This document shows, one piece after another, positions 48,933-58,073 of a DNA stretch of 64,000 nt (positions are counted from its first letter, which is position 1; each line of letters begins with the position of its first letter). The stretch is from RBG-16-34-14 sp963727535 (GTDB lineage Bacteria > Bacteroidota > Ignavibacteria > Ignavibacteriales > Ignavibacteriaceae): NCBI GenBank assembly GCA_963727535.1, contig CAVSGR010000006.1, positions 1,495,697 through 1,559,696 on the forward strand, read 5' to 3'. Both the position numbers and the translations under genes were made by a program. Below the pieces are notes generated by a model. It was not told the DNA's origin. It did not search any database and worked only from the letters and a program-made list of their open reading frames with translations.

Positions 48933-49118
48933 TTGATGAAAAAGATATTTGAGATTTTTTTATTTCTTTTAATTATTGATTTTACTGCTCCTTCACAAAA
49001 TGAAAAAGCCAATTATAGAGAATCAGAAATCCTCGATTATACCTTGCCTGATCCGTTAATAATGATAGTTAAAGACAAAGAATTATGGCTGAACCAAAGG
49101 CGATCAGATATTCATTAA
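48933..49118 (+). pseudogene. Remnant of a glucuronoyl-esterase-like (CE15) gene
   Basis: Only 61 codons remain. After a signal peptide comes NYRESEILDYTLPDPL, then LWLNQRRSDIH before a TAA. This resembles the N-terminus of CE15 glucuronoyl esterases and related acetyl xylan esterases, which read N-DESKVP-YTLPDPL and then W--RRPEIL-LF. The catalytic Ser-His-acid domain is absent: the metallophosphoesterase begins 28 bases later and no frame continues. So this is a 3' deletion, not a frameshift. Confidence 0.6.
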
Positions 49119-49145
49119 AAGCTTTTAATAATTTCATAATATCTA

Positions 49146-50202
49146 ATGGAGAGGTGTATGAATACCAGAGCGCTAAGTGCCAGGAGAACATTTAAGAAAT
49201 TTTCATTAATCATTTGTTTTTTATTACTCTTTTTACAAACTCATGCTCAAACAAAGCCGGAACTTAAATTTGATAAAAACGGAAAGTTTAAAATTGTGCA
49301 GTTTACAGATGTTCATCTTAAGGTTGAAAATAAACCTAGATGCGACAGTGTTATGAATACAATTTCGTCTTTAGTTGAGAGTGAGAAACCGGATCTTGTA
49401 GTATTTACAGGTGATATCGTCACTTCTGAATTTGTTGAGAAAGCGTGGCTAAGGGTAACGGCACCAATAAGTAACGCCGGAATTCCATGGGCTGTTGTGT
49501 TCGGGAATCATGATCATTGAACATGGTTATACAAATAAGCAGATAATGAATTATCTTGAAACGCTTCCCTTTAATTATTCTGAGCCCGGACCTGAAAACA
49601 TTTCCGGAGTTGGAAATTATGTGCTTCGAATAAGGGCTTCTAATTCAGATACACTAAAGGCGCTCCTATATTGTATTGATTCGAATGCTTACACAGGGGA
49701 AAAAGATATTGATGAATTAGGTAAATATGATTGGATTAAGTTTGATCAAATTCAATGGTACAGAGAACAGAGTAAATTTTATACTCAGCGAAATAGAATG
49801 GAACCATTGCCTGCTTTAGCTTTCTTTCATATTCCTTTACCTGAATTCGACTTAATTGGAAAATTCCAGACTACAATTGGCAATAGAGACGAAAATGTAT
49901 CCTCGCCAAAAATTAATTCGGGGATGTACTGTGCTTTTTTAGAATCGAAGGATGTAATGGGTGTCTTCTGCGGACATGATCATAATAATAATTATATCGG
50001 TACCCTAAACAATATTTGTCTTGCATACGGATGTAAAACAGGAAAAAATGCTTACGGTAAATTAGATAAGGGCGGACGGGTGATAGTATTATACGAAGGT
50101 CAAAGAAAATTTGATACATGGATTCATACAACAAATGATTCTGTAAAATATTTTGTTACTTACCCTGACTCGTTCAATAGAGACAATCAAAAAATCCAAT
50201 AG
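49146..50202 (+). pseudogene. Secreted calcineurin-like metallophosphoesterase, one frameshift
   Basis: The open stretches 49146-49520 and 49495-50202 form one protein of about 350 residues with a signal peptide. The metal motifs are in order: FTDVHLK, VVFTGDIV, VFGNHDHE, FFHIPLPEF and CGHDHNNNY. The frame breaks right after GNHDH, where TGA would stop; dropping one T at 49516-49520 gives GNHDHEHGYTNKQIMNYLETLPF, a natural continuation. Proteins of this type occur often in glycan-use loci and may release phosphate from phosphorylated glycans or phosphodiesters, but the substrate is unknown. The ATG at 49146 has GGAGAGG just upstream, supporting the gene as separate from the remnant before it. 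Confidence 0.75.
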
Positions 50203-50222
50203 CTCAAATCGATTATGTGTTT

Positions 50223-52184
50223 ATGAAAAGTAGCATCAATATAATTTTGTTATTCCTTTTTATAGGTATTTTATATTGTAACGCAACTGGACAAACAATG
50301 CGTAACTTGCTATGTGGAAAAATCACAGGACAAGAGTTACAAACAATTCTTATACCTCAAGCTGATTGGAAACCGTTCCCTTCGATTAAAGAACGAAAAG
50401 AATGGGAGAAAGTATCTGAAAAAATTAGAAACTTATATATTGAAAATGGAGAACAATATTTGGGAAAGCCATGGAAACAATTACCAGCTACTCTTTTTCT
50501 TGAGTTTGTAAGAAACGGGAACCGTTATCATTACCAATCGGTTTATTCTGATAGAAGAGTTCAGTTGGAAAGTCTTGTGATGGCTGAAATTTTTGAAAAC
50601 AAGGGAAGGTTTATTGATGATATAGTTAACGGAGTTTGGGCAATCTGCGAAGAATCTTTCTGGGGTGTGCCGGCACATTTAAATCATCAGCGGAAAGGTT
50701 TTGGTTTGCCGGATATTACTGATCCGGCTATTGATTTGCATGCGGCAGAAACAGGAGCTTTGCTCGCATATGTTTATTATTTCTTTGCAAACAAATTAGA
50801 TGAAGTTTCTCCCAGGATAGCGGAAAGAATTATTGAAGAAGAAAATAGACGTATTATTAATCCTTACTTAGCAAGAGATTTTTCGTGGGAAGGCAGAGGT
50901 AAAAATGCAAGAGTAAACAATTGGAATCCATGGATTAATTCAAATCTTTTAGCAATTGTATTATTCTTAGAGAAGGATGTTCAAAAGAGAAATAATATTG
51001 TTTACCAAATTTTACAAAGTCTTGATGTTTTTATAAATGGTTATCCGGATGATGGTGCTTGTGATGAAGGACCAACTATCTGGTCACATGCCGCTGGGGC
51101 AATGTCTAACGCACTAGAAATTTTATATTCTGCATCCAACAGTAAAATTAATATATATAATGAACCGGTCATTCAAAAAATGGGACAGTATATTTACAAA
51201 GTATGGATTGCTGATGAATATTATGTGGATTTCGCTGATGGAAGTGCAATTGTAAATCCGGATGCCGGAATGATATATCGCTATGGAAAAAGAATAAATG
51301 ATTCTCTGTTAGTTGGTTTTGGTGCATTACTTGGCAAGCAGCAAAAAATATCGGAATCGCTAAATTTATCACCATCTGGTTCGTTGAATAATACCTTGCT
51401 GGATTTATTTTTAACTGATGAAATTAATAATGATAAAGTGATTGAGCCCTTTTCCTCTGAATTTTGGATGCCTGACAGAGAGATAATGACTGCAAGGTCA
51501 TTTCCTAACTCATCTAAAGGTTTATATATAGCAGCAAAAGGGGGAAATAATGCGGAAAATCATAATCATAATGATGTTGGAAATTTTATTATTTATAGTG
51601 ACGGTAAACCTGCAATTATCGATGTTGGAGTTGGGACTCATACTAAAAAAACGTTCGGTGAAAATCGTTATGATATCTGGACTATGCAATCACAATATCA
51701 CAATTTACCAACGATAAACGGAGTTCAGCAACAATATGGTAAAGAATATCGGGCAGAAAATGTCAATTTCTCGAGTAACAAAAATGAAGTCAATTTCTCA
51801 CTTGATATTGCAAAATCTTATCCGGCTGAAGCCAGTGTGAGCTCCTGGAAAAGAGATATAAACTTCATCAGAAATTCCAAAATAATCCTTTCGGAAAAAT
51901 ATTTATTAAATGAATGGAAGAAACCTTTTAGATTAAATTTTATTACGCCACTGAAATGTGATACATCTGTCCAGGGTAAAGTAATTTTATTCGACTCTGC
52001 CGATAAATCCACAAAGTATCAAATGGTTTATGATTCTAAAAAGTTTCTTGTAAACATCGATATAATAAAACTTGATGATGAGAATCTAAAGTCTGTTTGG
52101 GGAGATGAATTGGAGCGGGTGGTGTTCATTTCAAAGAAAAAGTCATTAATAGGAAATCATAAGATTGTGATTTCAAAAATATAA
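50223..52184 (+). CDS. Heparinase II/III-like polysaccharide lyase
   Basis: Secreted lyase of 653 residues of the heparinase II/III fold (PL12, PL15, PL17 and PL21 relatives). The ATG at 50223 is preferred to the in-frame GTG two codons earlier. Residues about 25-390 are the (alpha/alpha) toroid (ICEESFWGVPAHLNHQRKGFGLPD, NNWNPWINSNLL, DGACDEGPTIWSHAAG), and the rest is a beta-sandwich beginning with KGGNNAENHNHNDVGNFIIY (H447, H449, N450, D451). The toroid Asn and Tyr and the sandwich His that the family uses are plausible here. Heparan, alginate or another uronate polymer could be cut; specificity cannot be read. It lies 20 bases after the metallophosphoesterase. Confidence 0.82.
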   Translation: MKSSINIILLFLFIGILYCNATGQTMRNLLCGKITGQELQTILIPQADWKPFPSIKERKEWEKVSEKIRNLYIENGEQYLGKPWKQLPATLFLEFVRNGNRYHYQSVYSDRRVQLESLVMAEIFENKGRFIDDIVNGVWAICEESFWGVPAHLNHQRKGFGLPDITDPAIDLHAAETGALLAYVYYFFANKLDEVSPRIAERIIEEENRRIINPYLARDFSWEGRGKNARVNNWNPWINSNLLAIVLFLEKDVQKRNNIVYQILQSLDVFINGYPDDGACDEGPTIWSHAAGAMSNALEILYSASNSKINIYNEPVIQKMGQYIYKVWIADEYYVDFADGSAIVNPDAGMIYRYGKRINDSLLVGFGALLGKQQKISESLNLSPSGSLNNTLLDLFLTDEINNDKVIEPFSSEFWMPDREIMTARSFPNSSKGLYIAAKGGNNAENHNHNDVGNFIIYSDGKPAIIDVGVGTHTKKTFGENRYDIWTMQSQYHNLPTINGVQQQYGKEYRAENVNFSSNKNEVNFSLDIAKSYPAEASVSSWKRDINFIRNSKIILSEKYLLNEWKKPFRLNFITPLKCDTSVQGKVILFDSADKSTKYQMVYDSKKFLVNIDIIKLDDENLKSVWGDELERVVFISKKKSLIGNHKIVISKI

Positions 52185-52336
52185 ACCTATACAGAATCTA
52201 ATGAATTTATTTAGGAAATGTTTCCCCGCCTTTTTTTTTCGATTAATAACACTGCCCAAAATTCTTGTTTGGGACGCACTAAATCATTACCCGAATTGTG
52301 GAAGTCGGTTTTATAATTAATTTTTATGGAAGAAAT

Positions 52337-54529
52337 ATGAAGAAAATTCTCATTTACTTTTTTGCATTTTTATTAACAATTCAGTTTCGTGCAGATGTTT
52401 TTCCTCAACCCGTTAACGGGGAAACAGTACAAGATCCTGCAGAATCCGTTTATAGTTTGTTGAATAGGATTATTCCTGGGGAAACCAGTAAATTTCATTT
52501 AAGATTGACAAAGGATGAAAATAAAAGTAATGATAATTTTGTTGTTGAAGCAAAGGGCGGAATTGTTAATATTAGTGGAAATAGTATAATAGCTTTGACA
52601 AGAGGGATATACTATTATCTTCGTACTGCCACTCACAGCATAATTACATGGAGTGGAAATCATCTTGATCTTCCTGAAATTTTGCCGGATTTTCCAGAGA
52701 CTAAGGTTACAAGTCCATATAAATATCGGCTTTATTACAATGTTTGTACATTTGGTTATTCCACAGCTTTTTGGAATTGGAATCAGTGGCAAAAAGAAAT
52801 TGATTGGATGGCTCTTCATGGTATTAATATGCCACTTGCTATGATAGGCCAGGAAGTAATCTGGCAAAAAGTATGGAAGAATTTTGGAATTACCGATGAG
52901 GAATTATCGAGATATTTTACGGGACCTGCTTTTTTGCCCTGGCACCGTATGGGTAATTTGAATGCACACGATGGTCCGCTTCCTCAAAAATATTTGGATA
53001 GTAGTGAAGTACTTCAGAAAAAAATCTTAGCCAGAATGCGTGAACTTGGAATGACCCCTGTTGTACCTGCATTCGCGGGCTACATACCTCAATCAATAAT
53101 GAGAATCATTCCTGATGGAAGTATTATTAAGATGAAACCCTGGAATAAATTTCCGCCGGAGAATGGTACATATATGCTATCACCTCTATCAAAATACTTT
53201 AAGGAAATAGGGAAAAAATTTATAGAGGAATACCGGAAGACATACGGCACTTCACACTTTTATTTAGCAGATCCTTTTGATGAAATGACTGTCCCGGTTA
53301 GTAAAGAAAATCGTTATAATGAACTTGCTGATTTCGGTAGCGCAATATTTAACTCTATTAATGCAGGTGACTCACATGGTGTTTGGTTAATGCAGGGCTG
53401 GCCTTTTAAAAATGATACAATATTTTGGAATCAACAATCTGTTAAATCTCTCATGAGAGATGTTCCTGATGATCGAATGATAATAATTGACCTGGCTAAC
53501 GAATCTTTTCATGGCTGGAAAAAATTATATGGTTTCTTTGGGAAAGAATGGATTTATAGCATAATCCATAATTATGGAGGCCATAATCAGATCTTTGGTA
53601 ACCTTCCGTATTCTTCTAAAGATCCGGTTGCAATGCTTTCCGATTCAACACATGGGAATCTTATAGGTTTTGGCATCTCACCGGAAGGTATCGAACATAA
53701 TGAAGTTGTTTACGAACTAATGACCGACATGGCCTGGACTAATAAATCGCCGGACATTAATAAATGGATTGCCAATTATTGTTTAGCGCGTTATGGAACT
53801 TATCCGGAAGAGATGAAAGAAGCTTGGAAATATCTATTGAGTTCGGTTTATTCCACCAGAGTAGAATTTCCCCATTATCTATATCAATTGAGACCGGGAC
53901 TTAATACATACAATGATTTCCTTACGTCTAAGGATTTTGACCACGCAGTTCAGAATTTTCTTTCTTGTTCAGACTCGTTAGAAAATAACAAACTATATCT
54001 CGATGATGCTATCCAGTTAGTTGTTCAATATGCCAGCACCAAAACCGATTTTCTATTGAATCAGGCAATTTCCTATCACATTAGTCATCAATATGAAAAA
54101 AGAGATGAAGCCTTCGACGATGCATTTATTTTATTGGACAAGATTGATGAATTAATTAATGTTCATCCGTTGTACAGGTTAAAAAGGTGGATTGATTTTG
54201 CAAGGAACTGGGGGAGCGACGAAAAGGAATCGGACTATTATGAATCTGATGCAAAACGCCAAATAACGACATGGGGGGGGCCTAACCTTTCCGAGTACGC
54301 TGCAAAAGTATGGAGTGGATTAATTAAAGGATATTATCTACATAGGTGGCAAAAATTTGCAGATAGTCTTCGTACAGGTGTAGATTATGATATTTATAGT
54401 TGGGAAGAAAAATGGATTAAAACACCTTTAAAAAATATGGAAATAAAAAAACCGGATGATCCAATTAAATTTGCAAAAGCTTTGATAAAAGAATCAAATA
54501 AATTTGTAATGAGTTTTCAGAGTAGGTAG
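52337..54529 (+). CDS. GH89 alpha-N-acetylglucosaminidase
   Basis: Secreted exo-enzyme of 730 residues that removes terminal alpha-N-acetylglucosamine, as NAGLU does in heparan sulfate breakdown. The ATG at 52337 starts the signal peptide; the earlier TTG would add 13 residues before it. Family text: YYNVCTFGYSTAFWNWNQWQKEIDWMALHGINMPLA, LPWHRMGNLNAHDGPLP, and the catalytic glutamates E316 in YLADPFDEM and E450 in GFGISPEGIEHNEVVYEL. Both are intact. The combination with a heparinase-like lyase in the gene before suggests a GlcNAc-uronic-acid glycan. It ends the + strand unit begun by GH28, 153 bases after the lyase. Confidence 0.93.
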   Translation: MKKILIYFFAFLLTIQFRADVFPQPVNGETVQDPAESVYSLLNRIIPGETSKFHLRLTKDENKSNDNFVVEAKGGIVNISGNSIIALTRGIYYYLRTATHSIITWSGNHLDLPEILPDFPETKVTSPYKYRLYYNVCTFGYSTAFWNWNQWQKEIDWMALHGINMPLAMIGQEVIWQKVWKNFGITDEELSRYFTGPAFLPWHRMGNLNAHDGPLPQKYLDSSEVLQKKILARMRELGMTPVVPAFAGYIPQSIMRIIPDGSIIKMKPWNKFPPENGTYMLSPLSKYFKEIGKKFIEEYRKTYGTSHFYLADPFDEMTVPVSKENRYNELADFGSAIFNSINAGDSHGVWLMQGWPFKNDTIFWNQQSVKSLMRDVPDDRMIIIDLANESFHGWKKLYGFFGKEWIYSIIHNYGGHNQIFGNLPYSSKDPVAMLSDSTHGNLIGFGISPEGIEHNEVVYELMTDMAWTNKSPDINKWIANYCLARYGTYPEEMKEAWKYLLSSVYSTRVEFPHYLYQLRPGLNTYNDFLTSKDFDHAVQNFLSCSDSLENNKLYLDDAIQLVVQYASTKTDFLLNQAISYHISHQYEKRDEAFDDAFILLDKIDELINVHPLYRLKRWIDFARNWGSDEKESDYYESDAKRQITTWGGPNLSEYAAKVWSGLIKGYYLHRWQKFADSLRTGVDYDIYSWEEKWIKTPLKNMEIKKPDDPIKFAKALIKESNKFVMSFQSR

Positions 54530-54789
54530 AAATATTGTAAGAAACAGTAATAGCCTTTCTTATTGCTTTAATTGTGCCTTCTTAAACTGCTTATGATTTC
54601 TGACAGAATACTTATACTTTTTTTTTGTCAATAAAAGTGTGTTTCAAATTTCTCAATTATATTTAGGTCAAAGTTGGATATCATTTAGATCATAAATTAT
54701 TGGAAATAACATTAATAATGGGATTACTATATATGCCTAAAGAATTGCCGAATTATGATTTTTTAGTGTAAATAACTCATTAAAATATG

Positions 54790-54829
54790 TTTTACTCAGA
54801 GACCAGTATTTTGAACGCTAAAACCAGCA
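54790..54829 (+). promoter_or_regulatory. Candidate operator 2 (ACCA-N17-ACCA)
   Basis: ACCA at 54802-54805 and 54823-54826 with a 21-base period, in a 40-base stretch that aligns without gaps to operator 1 (about 31 identities). Shared parts are TTTTACTC at the left, and AACGCT followed by ACCAGCA at the right. It lies about 195-230 bases before the TonB receptor. Confidence 0.6.
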
Positions 54830-54842
54830 TAAACTTTAAATA

Positions 54843-54861
54843 GATGCTATTTTTTAGCATC
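54843..54861 (+). promoter_or_regulatory. Perfect inverted repeat in TonB receptor leader
   Basis: GATGCTA (54843-54849), a five-T loop and TAGCATC (54855-54861). It starts 14 bases after operator 2. It could be a transcription-start region, an attenuator or an extra operator. Nothing decides between these. Confidence 0.4.
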
Positions 54862-55021
54862 CGAGTAAAGGTTAATGTTTTTAAGGGCATTTAGATTATT
54901 AATCTTTAAGAAAGTAAATATGTCGACAAATTTTATATTTTTATATTTTTTTAATCCGAATTGCAATTTCCTGTTTTATAAAAATAATACTCCACCAATA
55001 GAAAATTAAGAGAAGGAAACA

Positions 55022-58000
55022 ATGAAAAATATAAGCGAGAAGGTTTTCTCTATCTCATTTTACCCTTATGGATTCATAATCCTAGTAATATTTTTGTTTT
55101 TTAATTTTAGTCCTGTTGATGCTCAGGTTAGTTCCGGGGGAGTAACCGGAAAGATTACTGATAGCGATGGGAGTCCTCTTCCCGGAACAAATATTTTTCT
55201 AAAAGGTACGGCTGTTGGGACAACATCGGATTTAGAAGGTCTTTATCGGATTGTAGGTTTGGAGCCAGGAAAATATAATTTGATAGTATCATATATAGGT
55301 TATGAAAAACAAGTTATTCCCCTAGAAATTATTTCTAATAAAACTGTAGTTTTGAATGTCATACTGAAATTGTCTGCTTATCAATTAGGAGAAGGAATAG
55401 TTGTTACAGGTCAACTTGAAGGGCAAAATGCTGCAATAAATCAACAAGTTAATTCAGACCAAATTGTAAATATAGTTTCTGAACAAAAGATTAAGGAGTT
55501 ACCAGATGCGAATGCGGCAGAAGCAGTTGGAAGATTACCCGGAGTAGCAATTCAACGTGATGGTGGTGAAGCAACAAAAGTTATGATTCGTGGTCTGGAT
55601 CCAAAATTTGCAAAAATATCAATTAATGGAATTCAGATTCCTTCCACTGGTGCCGAAAAACGCGATGTCGATTTAAGTCTTATTTCTCAAAGCACTCTTT
55701 CAGGTATAGAATTATATAAAGCTTTGACTCCTGATCAGGAAGCCGATGCAATAGCAGGGGTTGTAAATCTTGAAATTGGTAAAGCAAAGCCAGATCAAAA
55801 AATCACTCTTAATTTATCTGGAATTTATAGCGGCTTAGTTAAGCAGGGTAAACAATATAGAGTTTCTGGTTTATACAGTAACAGATTTTTTAACAACTTT
55901 TTGGGAGTGCAAGCTGGGCTTAATGCCGAAAAACGAGATCGAAGCAGGGACTTACATACTGATACCTGGAATATTCCTGCGAATGGTGATTATACAATCA
56001 ATAATCTTTTGGTGCAATTTGACAATGAAACAAGGAAGAGATATGGTGGAAATTTAAATCTGGATATAAATACTGGCGATGGGGGTAATATTAAGTTGAT
56101 TAATTTATATAGTTACACATCGAGAGAAAGATTTACTAGTAACCGTAATTATCCTTCAGGGGGAGGAACAGTTACGTATATAGGTGAAGGCACCGATATA
56201 AACTTATCAACTTTAAGTAATTCACTTATTGGTAAAAATCATTGGGGTGCACTAAAAATTGATTGGGCACTTGCTCACGCCTACACCAAAGGTGAAACAC
56301 CTTTTGACCATACGATGCGGTTTTATGAAAACACTTCGACTACATCAGGAATGATGAATATTACAAGTCCTGCTGAATTAAAACTTCCCGGAAAAAATCT
56401 AATAAAGTATGCATTTAATGCATTTGATAAGGCGACTTTAGACAGAGGCTTTTTCCATACTGAATCTAATGATGAAAGAAATTATGATGCAAAAATAGAT
56501 CTGGAGTATCCAATTAATTTGAGTGATAATTTGGCTGGGTACCTGAAAGCAGGATATAAATATAGGGATAGAATAAGACACCGTAATTATAATGACCAAG
56601 AGAGCATATACTATTTAAGAGGTATATATGATTATACTTTTAATAGTAATGGAGATGTTGTCCCAAAAGATTGGGCGAACTCCCCCTGGTCGAATCATCC
56701 TAATGGATTACTGACAGATTATTTATCCGGACCATCTTATCCAACCCGTACAGTAGATAATGATTATTGGCTTAATCCGGTAATAAATGAGGACCTTGTG
56801 AGAGGATGGTATGAATTTAATAAGAATGGTACTACTCAAGCAGGAAATACTCACGAATATTATAATCAATTAGCCAGTGTACGTAATATATATTCTGTAG
56901 ATGAAAATGTTCACGGTACTTATGCAATGTTCAAACTTAATGCAGGACAAGTAGCAACCCTGATTGCCGGTGTGAGATATGAATTTGAAAGCAACGATTA
57001 CACGGCAAAATTTGCTCCTAGAATAGTTGGAGAATTTGAAGCTCAATCGGGAACAGCAACCGATACAATCTCTCACTATAAAAAAGAGTATTGGTTGCCG
57101 AATGTACATTTAAAGATATCACCATTGGAGTGGTTAGATTTTAGGTTTGCAGTTACAAAGTCGCTTTCCCGCCCAGATTATTTAATGAGACTGCCAACAC
57201 TTTATATCAGTACACAAGATCAACAAATTGTAAGTGGTAATCCTAATCTTGAGTCAGCTATTTCGTGGAATTATGATGCGAATGTTTCTTTTTACACCAC
57301 GCAATATGGACTGTTAACAATATCGGGTTTCAGAAAAAATATTGATAATGTCTTTTACTGGCTTAATAATATAAAGCTGCTAACGTCTGATCAGGCTAGG
57401 GAACTTGGCTTGCCTGTAGATCAATATGGGCCTTTCAATCAATATGATCTGAATATGCCGGTAAATACTAGCGGGACTAAAGTATGGGGATATGAACTGG
57501 ATTTACAAACCCATCTTTCATTTCTACCGGGTTTATTGAAAAACATAGTTGTAAGTGCAAATTATTCACGGATATGGTCCAAGACAATTTATCCAAGATT
57601 TAAACTTATTCAACCCGAAGGATTTCCACCAAAACCACCAATACCCGATTATTATAACACTGAAAAAGAATTAAATGGACAAACTGATTATACAGCCAAT
57701 TTAACTATTGGATATGATTTCTTAGAGATAGGACTTTCATTTAGAATTTCGGGTTATTTCCAGGGCCCCTATTTAGCATATATAAGCAATATAGAGAGCC
57801 AGGATCAGTATCAGAAAGCTTTTTCCAGATGGGATCTTGCTCTTAAACAAACCTTCACAGATAATATTGCTGTTTTCCTGAATGTTAACAATTTATCTAA
57901 TACGATTGAGGGAGGATATCTAAATTTTAGAAACCTTGATACGGGTGGATACCTCTACGGTACTACTGCAGATCTTGGTGTACAACTAAGCTTACAATAG
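55022..58000 (+). CDS. TonB-dependent outer-membrane receptor
   Basis: Outer-membrane transporter of 992 residues for import of oligosaccharides or other ligands, powered by TonB. A signal peptide ends near VDAQ. Residues about 38-122 are a carboxypeptidase-regulatory-like domain (GVTGKITDSDGSPLPGTNIFLKGT). The plug follows at about 150-245 (IKELPDANAAEAVGRLPGVAIQRDGGEATKVMIRGLDP) and the rest is the beta-barrel ending in YGTTADLGVQLSLQ. The plug text fits the Caulobacter-type receptors better than classic SusC. No SusD-like lipoprotein lies beside it; the next gene is a secreted beta-helix protein instead. Preceded by operator 2, so likely under the hybrid regulator. Confidence 0.93.
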   Translation: MKNISEKVFSISFYPYGFIILVIFLFFNFSPVDAQVSSGGVTGKITDSDGSPLPGTNIFLKGTAVGTTSDLEGLYRIVGLEPGKYNLIVSYIGYEKQVIPLEIISNKTVVLNVILKLSAYQLGEGIVVTGQLEGQNAAINQQVNSDQIVNIVSEQKIKELPDANAAEAVGRLPGVAIQRDGGEATKVMIRGLDPKFAKISINGIQIPSTGAEKRDVDLSLISQSTLSGIELYKALTPDQEADAIAGVVNLEIGKAKPDQKITLNLSGIYSGLVKQGKQYRVSGLYSNRFFNNFLGVQAGLNAEKRDRSRDLHTDTWNIPANGDYTINNLLVQFDNETRKRYGGNLNLDINTGDGGNIKLINLYSYTSRERFTSNRNYPSGGGTVTYIGEGTDINLSTLSNSLIGKNHWGALKIDWALAHAYTKGETPFDHTMRFYENTSTTSGMMNITSPAELKLPGKNLIKYAFNAFDKATLDRGFFHTESNDERNYDAKIDLEYPINLSDNLAGYLKAGYKYRDRIRHRNYNDQESIYYLRGIYDYTFNSNGDVVPKDWANSPWSNHPNGLLTDYLSGPSYPTRTVDNDYWLNPVINEDLVRGWYEFNKNGTTQAGNTHEYYNQLASVRNIYSVDENVHGTYAMFKLNAGQVATLIAGVRYEFESNDYTAKFAPRIVGEFEAQSGTATDTISHYKKEYWLPNVHLKISPLEWLDFRFAVTKSLSRPDYLMRLPTLYISTQDQQIVSGNPNLESAISWNYDANVSFYTTQYGLLTISGFRKNIDNVFYWLNNIKLLTSDQARELGLPVDQYGPFNQYDLNMPVNTSGTKVWGYELDLQTHLSFLPGLLKNIVVSANYSRIWSKTIYPRFKLIQPEGFPPKPPIPDYYNTEKELNGQTDYTANLTIGYDFLEIGLSFRISGYFQGPYLAYISNIESQDQYQKAFSRWDLALKQTFTDNIAVFLNVNNLSNTIEGGYLNFRNLDTGGYLYGTTADLGVQLSLQ

Positions 58001-58017
58001 TATGCTACAAAAGCATA
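58001..58017 (+). other. Short hairpin after the TonB receptor stop
   Basis: TATGCT, loop ACAAA, AGCATA directly after the stop codon. With a six-pair stem and no T-run it is probably not a full terminator; it could adjust relative expression of the two genes or protect the mRNA end. Confidence 0.35.
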
Positions 58018-58073
58018 TTAAAAATGTATTCTATAATTAATTAACTATCATTAAAAATTACAAGGAGCAACAA

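Larger units (their letters stand above)
54530..55021 (+). promoter_or_regulatory. Upstream region of TonB receptor operon
   Basis: These 492 non-coding bases hold a weak AT-rich hairpin just after GH89 (TAAGAAA/TTTCTTA around 54539-54563), candidate operator 2, a perfect 7-base hairpin at 54843-54861 and a ribosome binding site (AGAAGGAAA) at about 55011. The long leader after the operator (about 190 bases) is AT-rich and without ORFs of note. Confidence 0.6.

Noticed and set aside
52185..52336. T-rich stretch after the lyase as terminator
   Set aside because: The T-run is long but the preceding GGAAA/TTTCC pairing leaves a two-base loop, which cannot form a proper hairpin.
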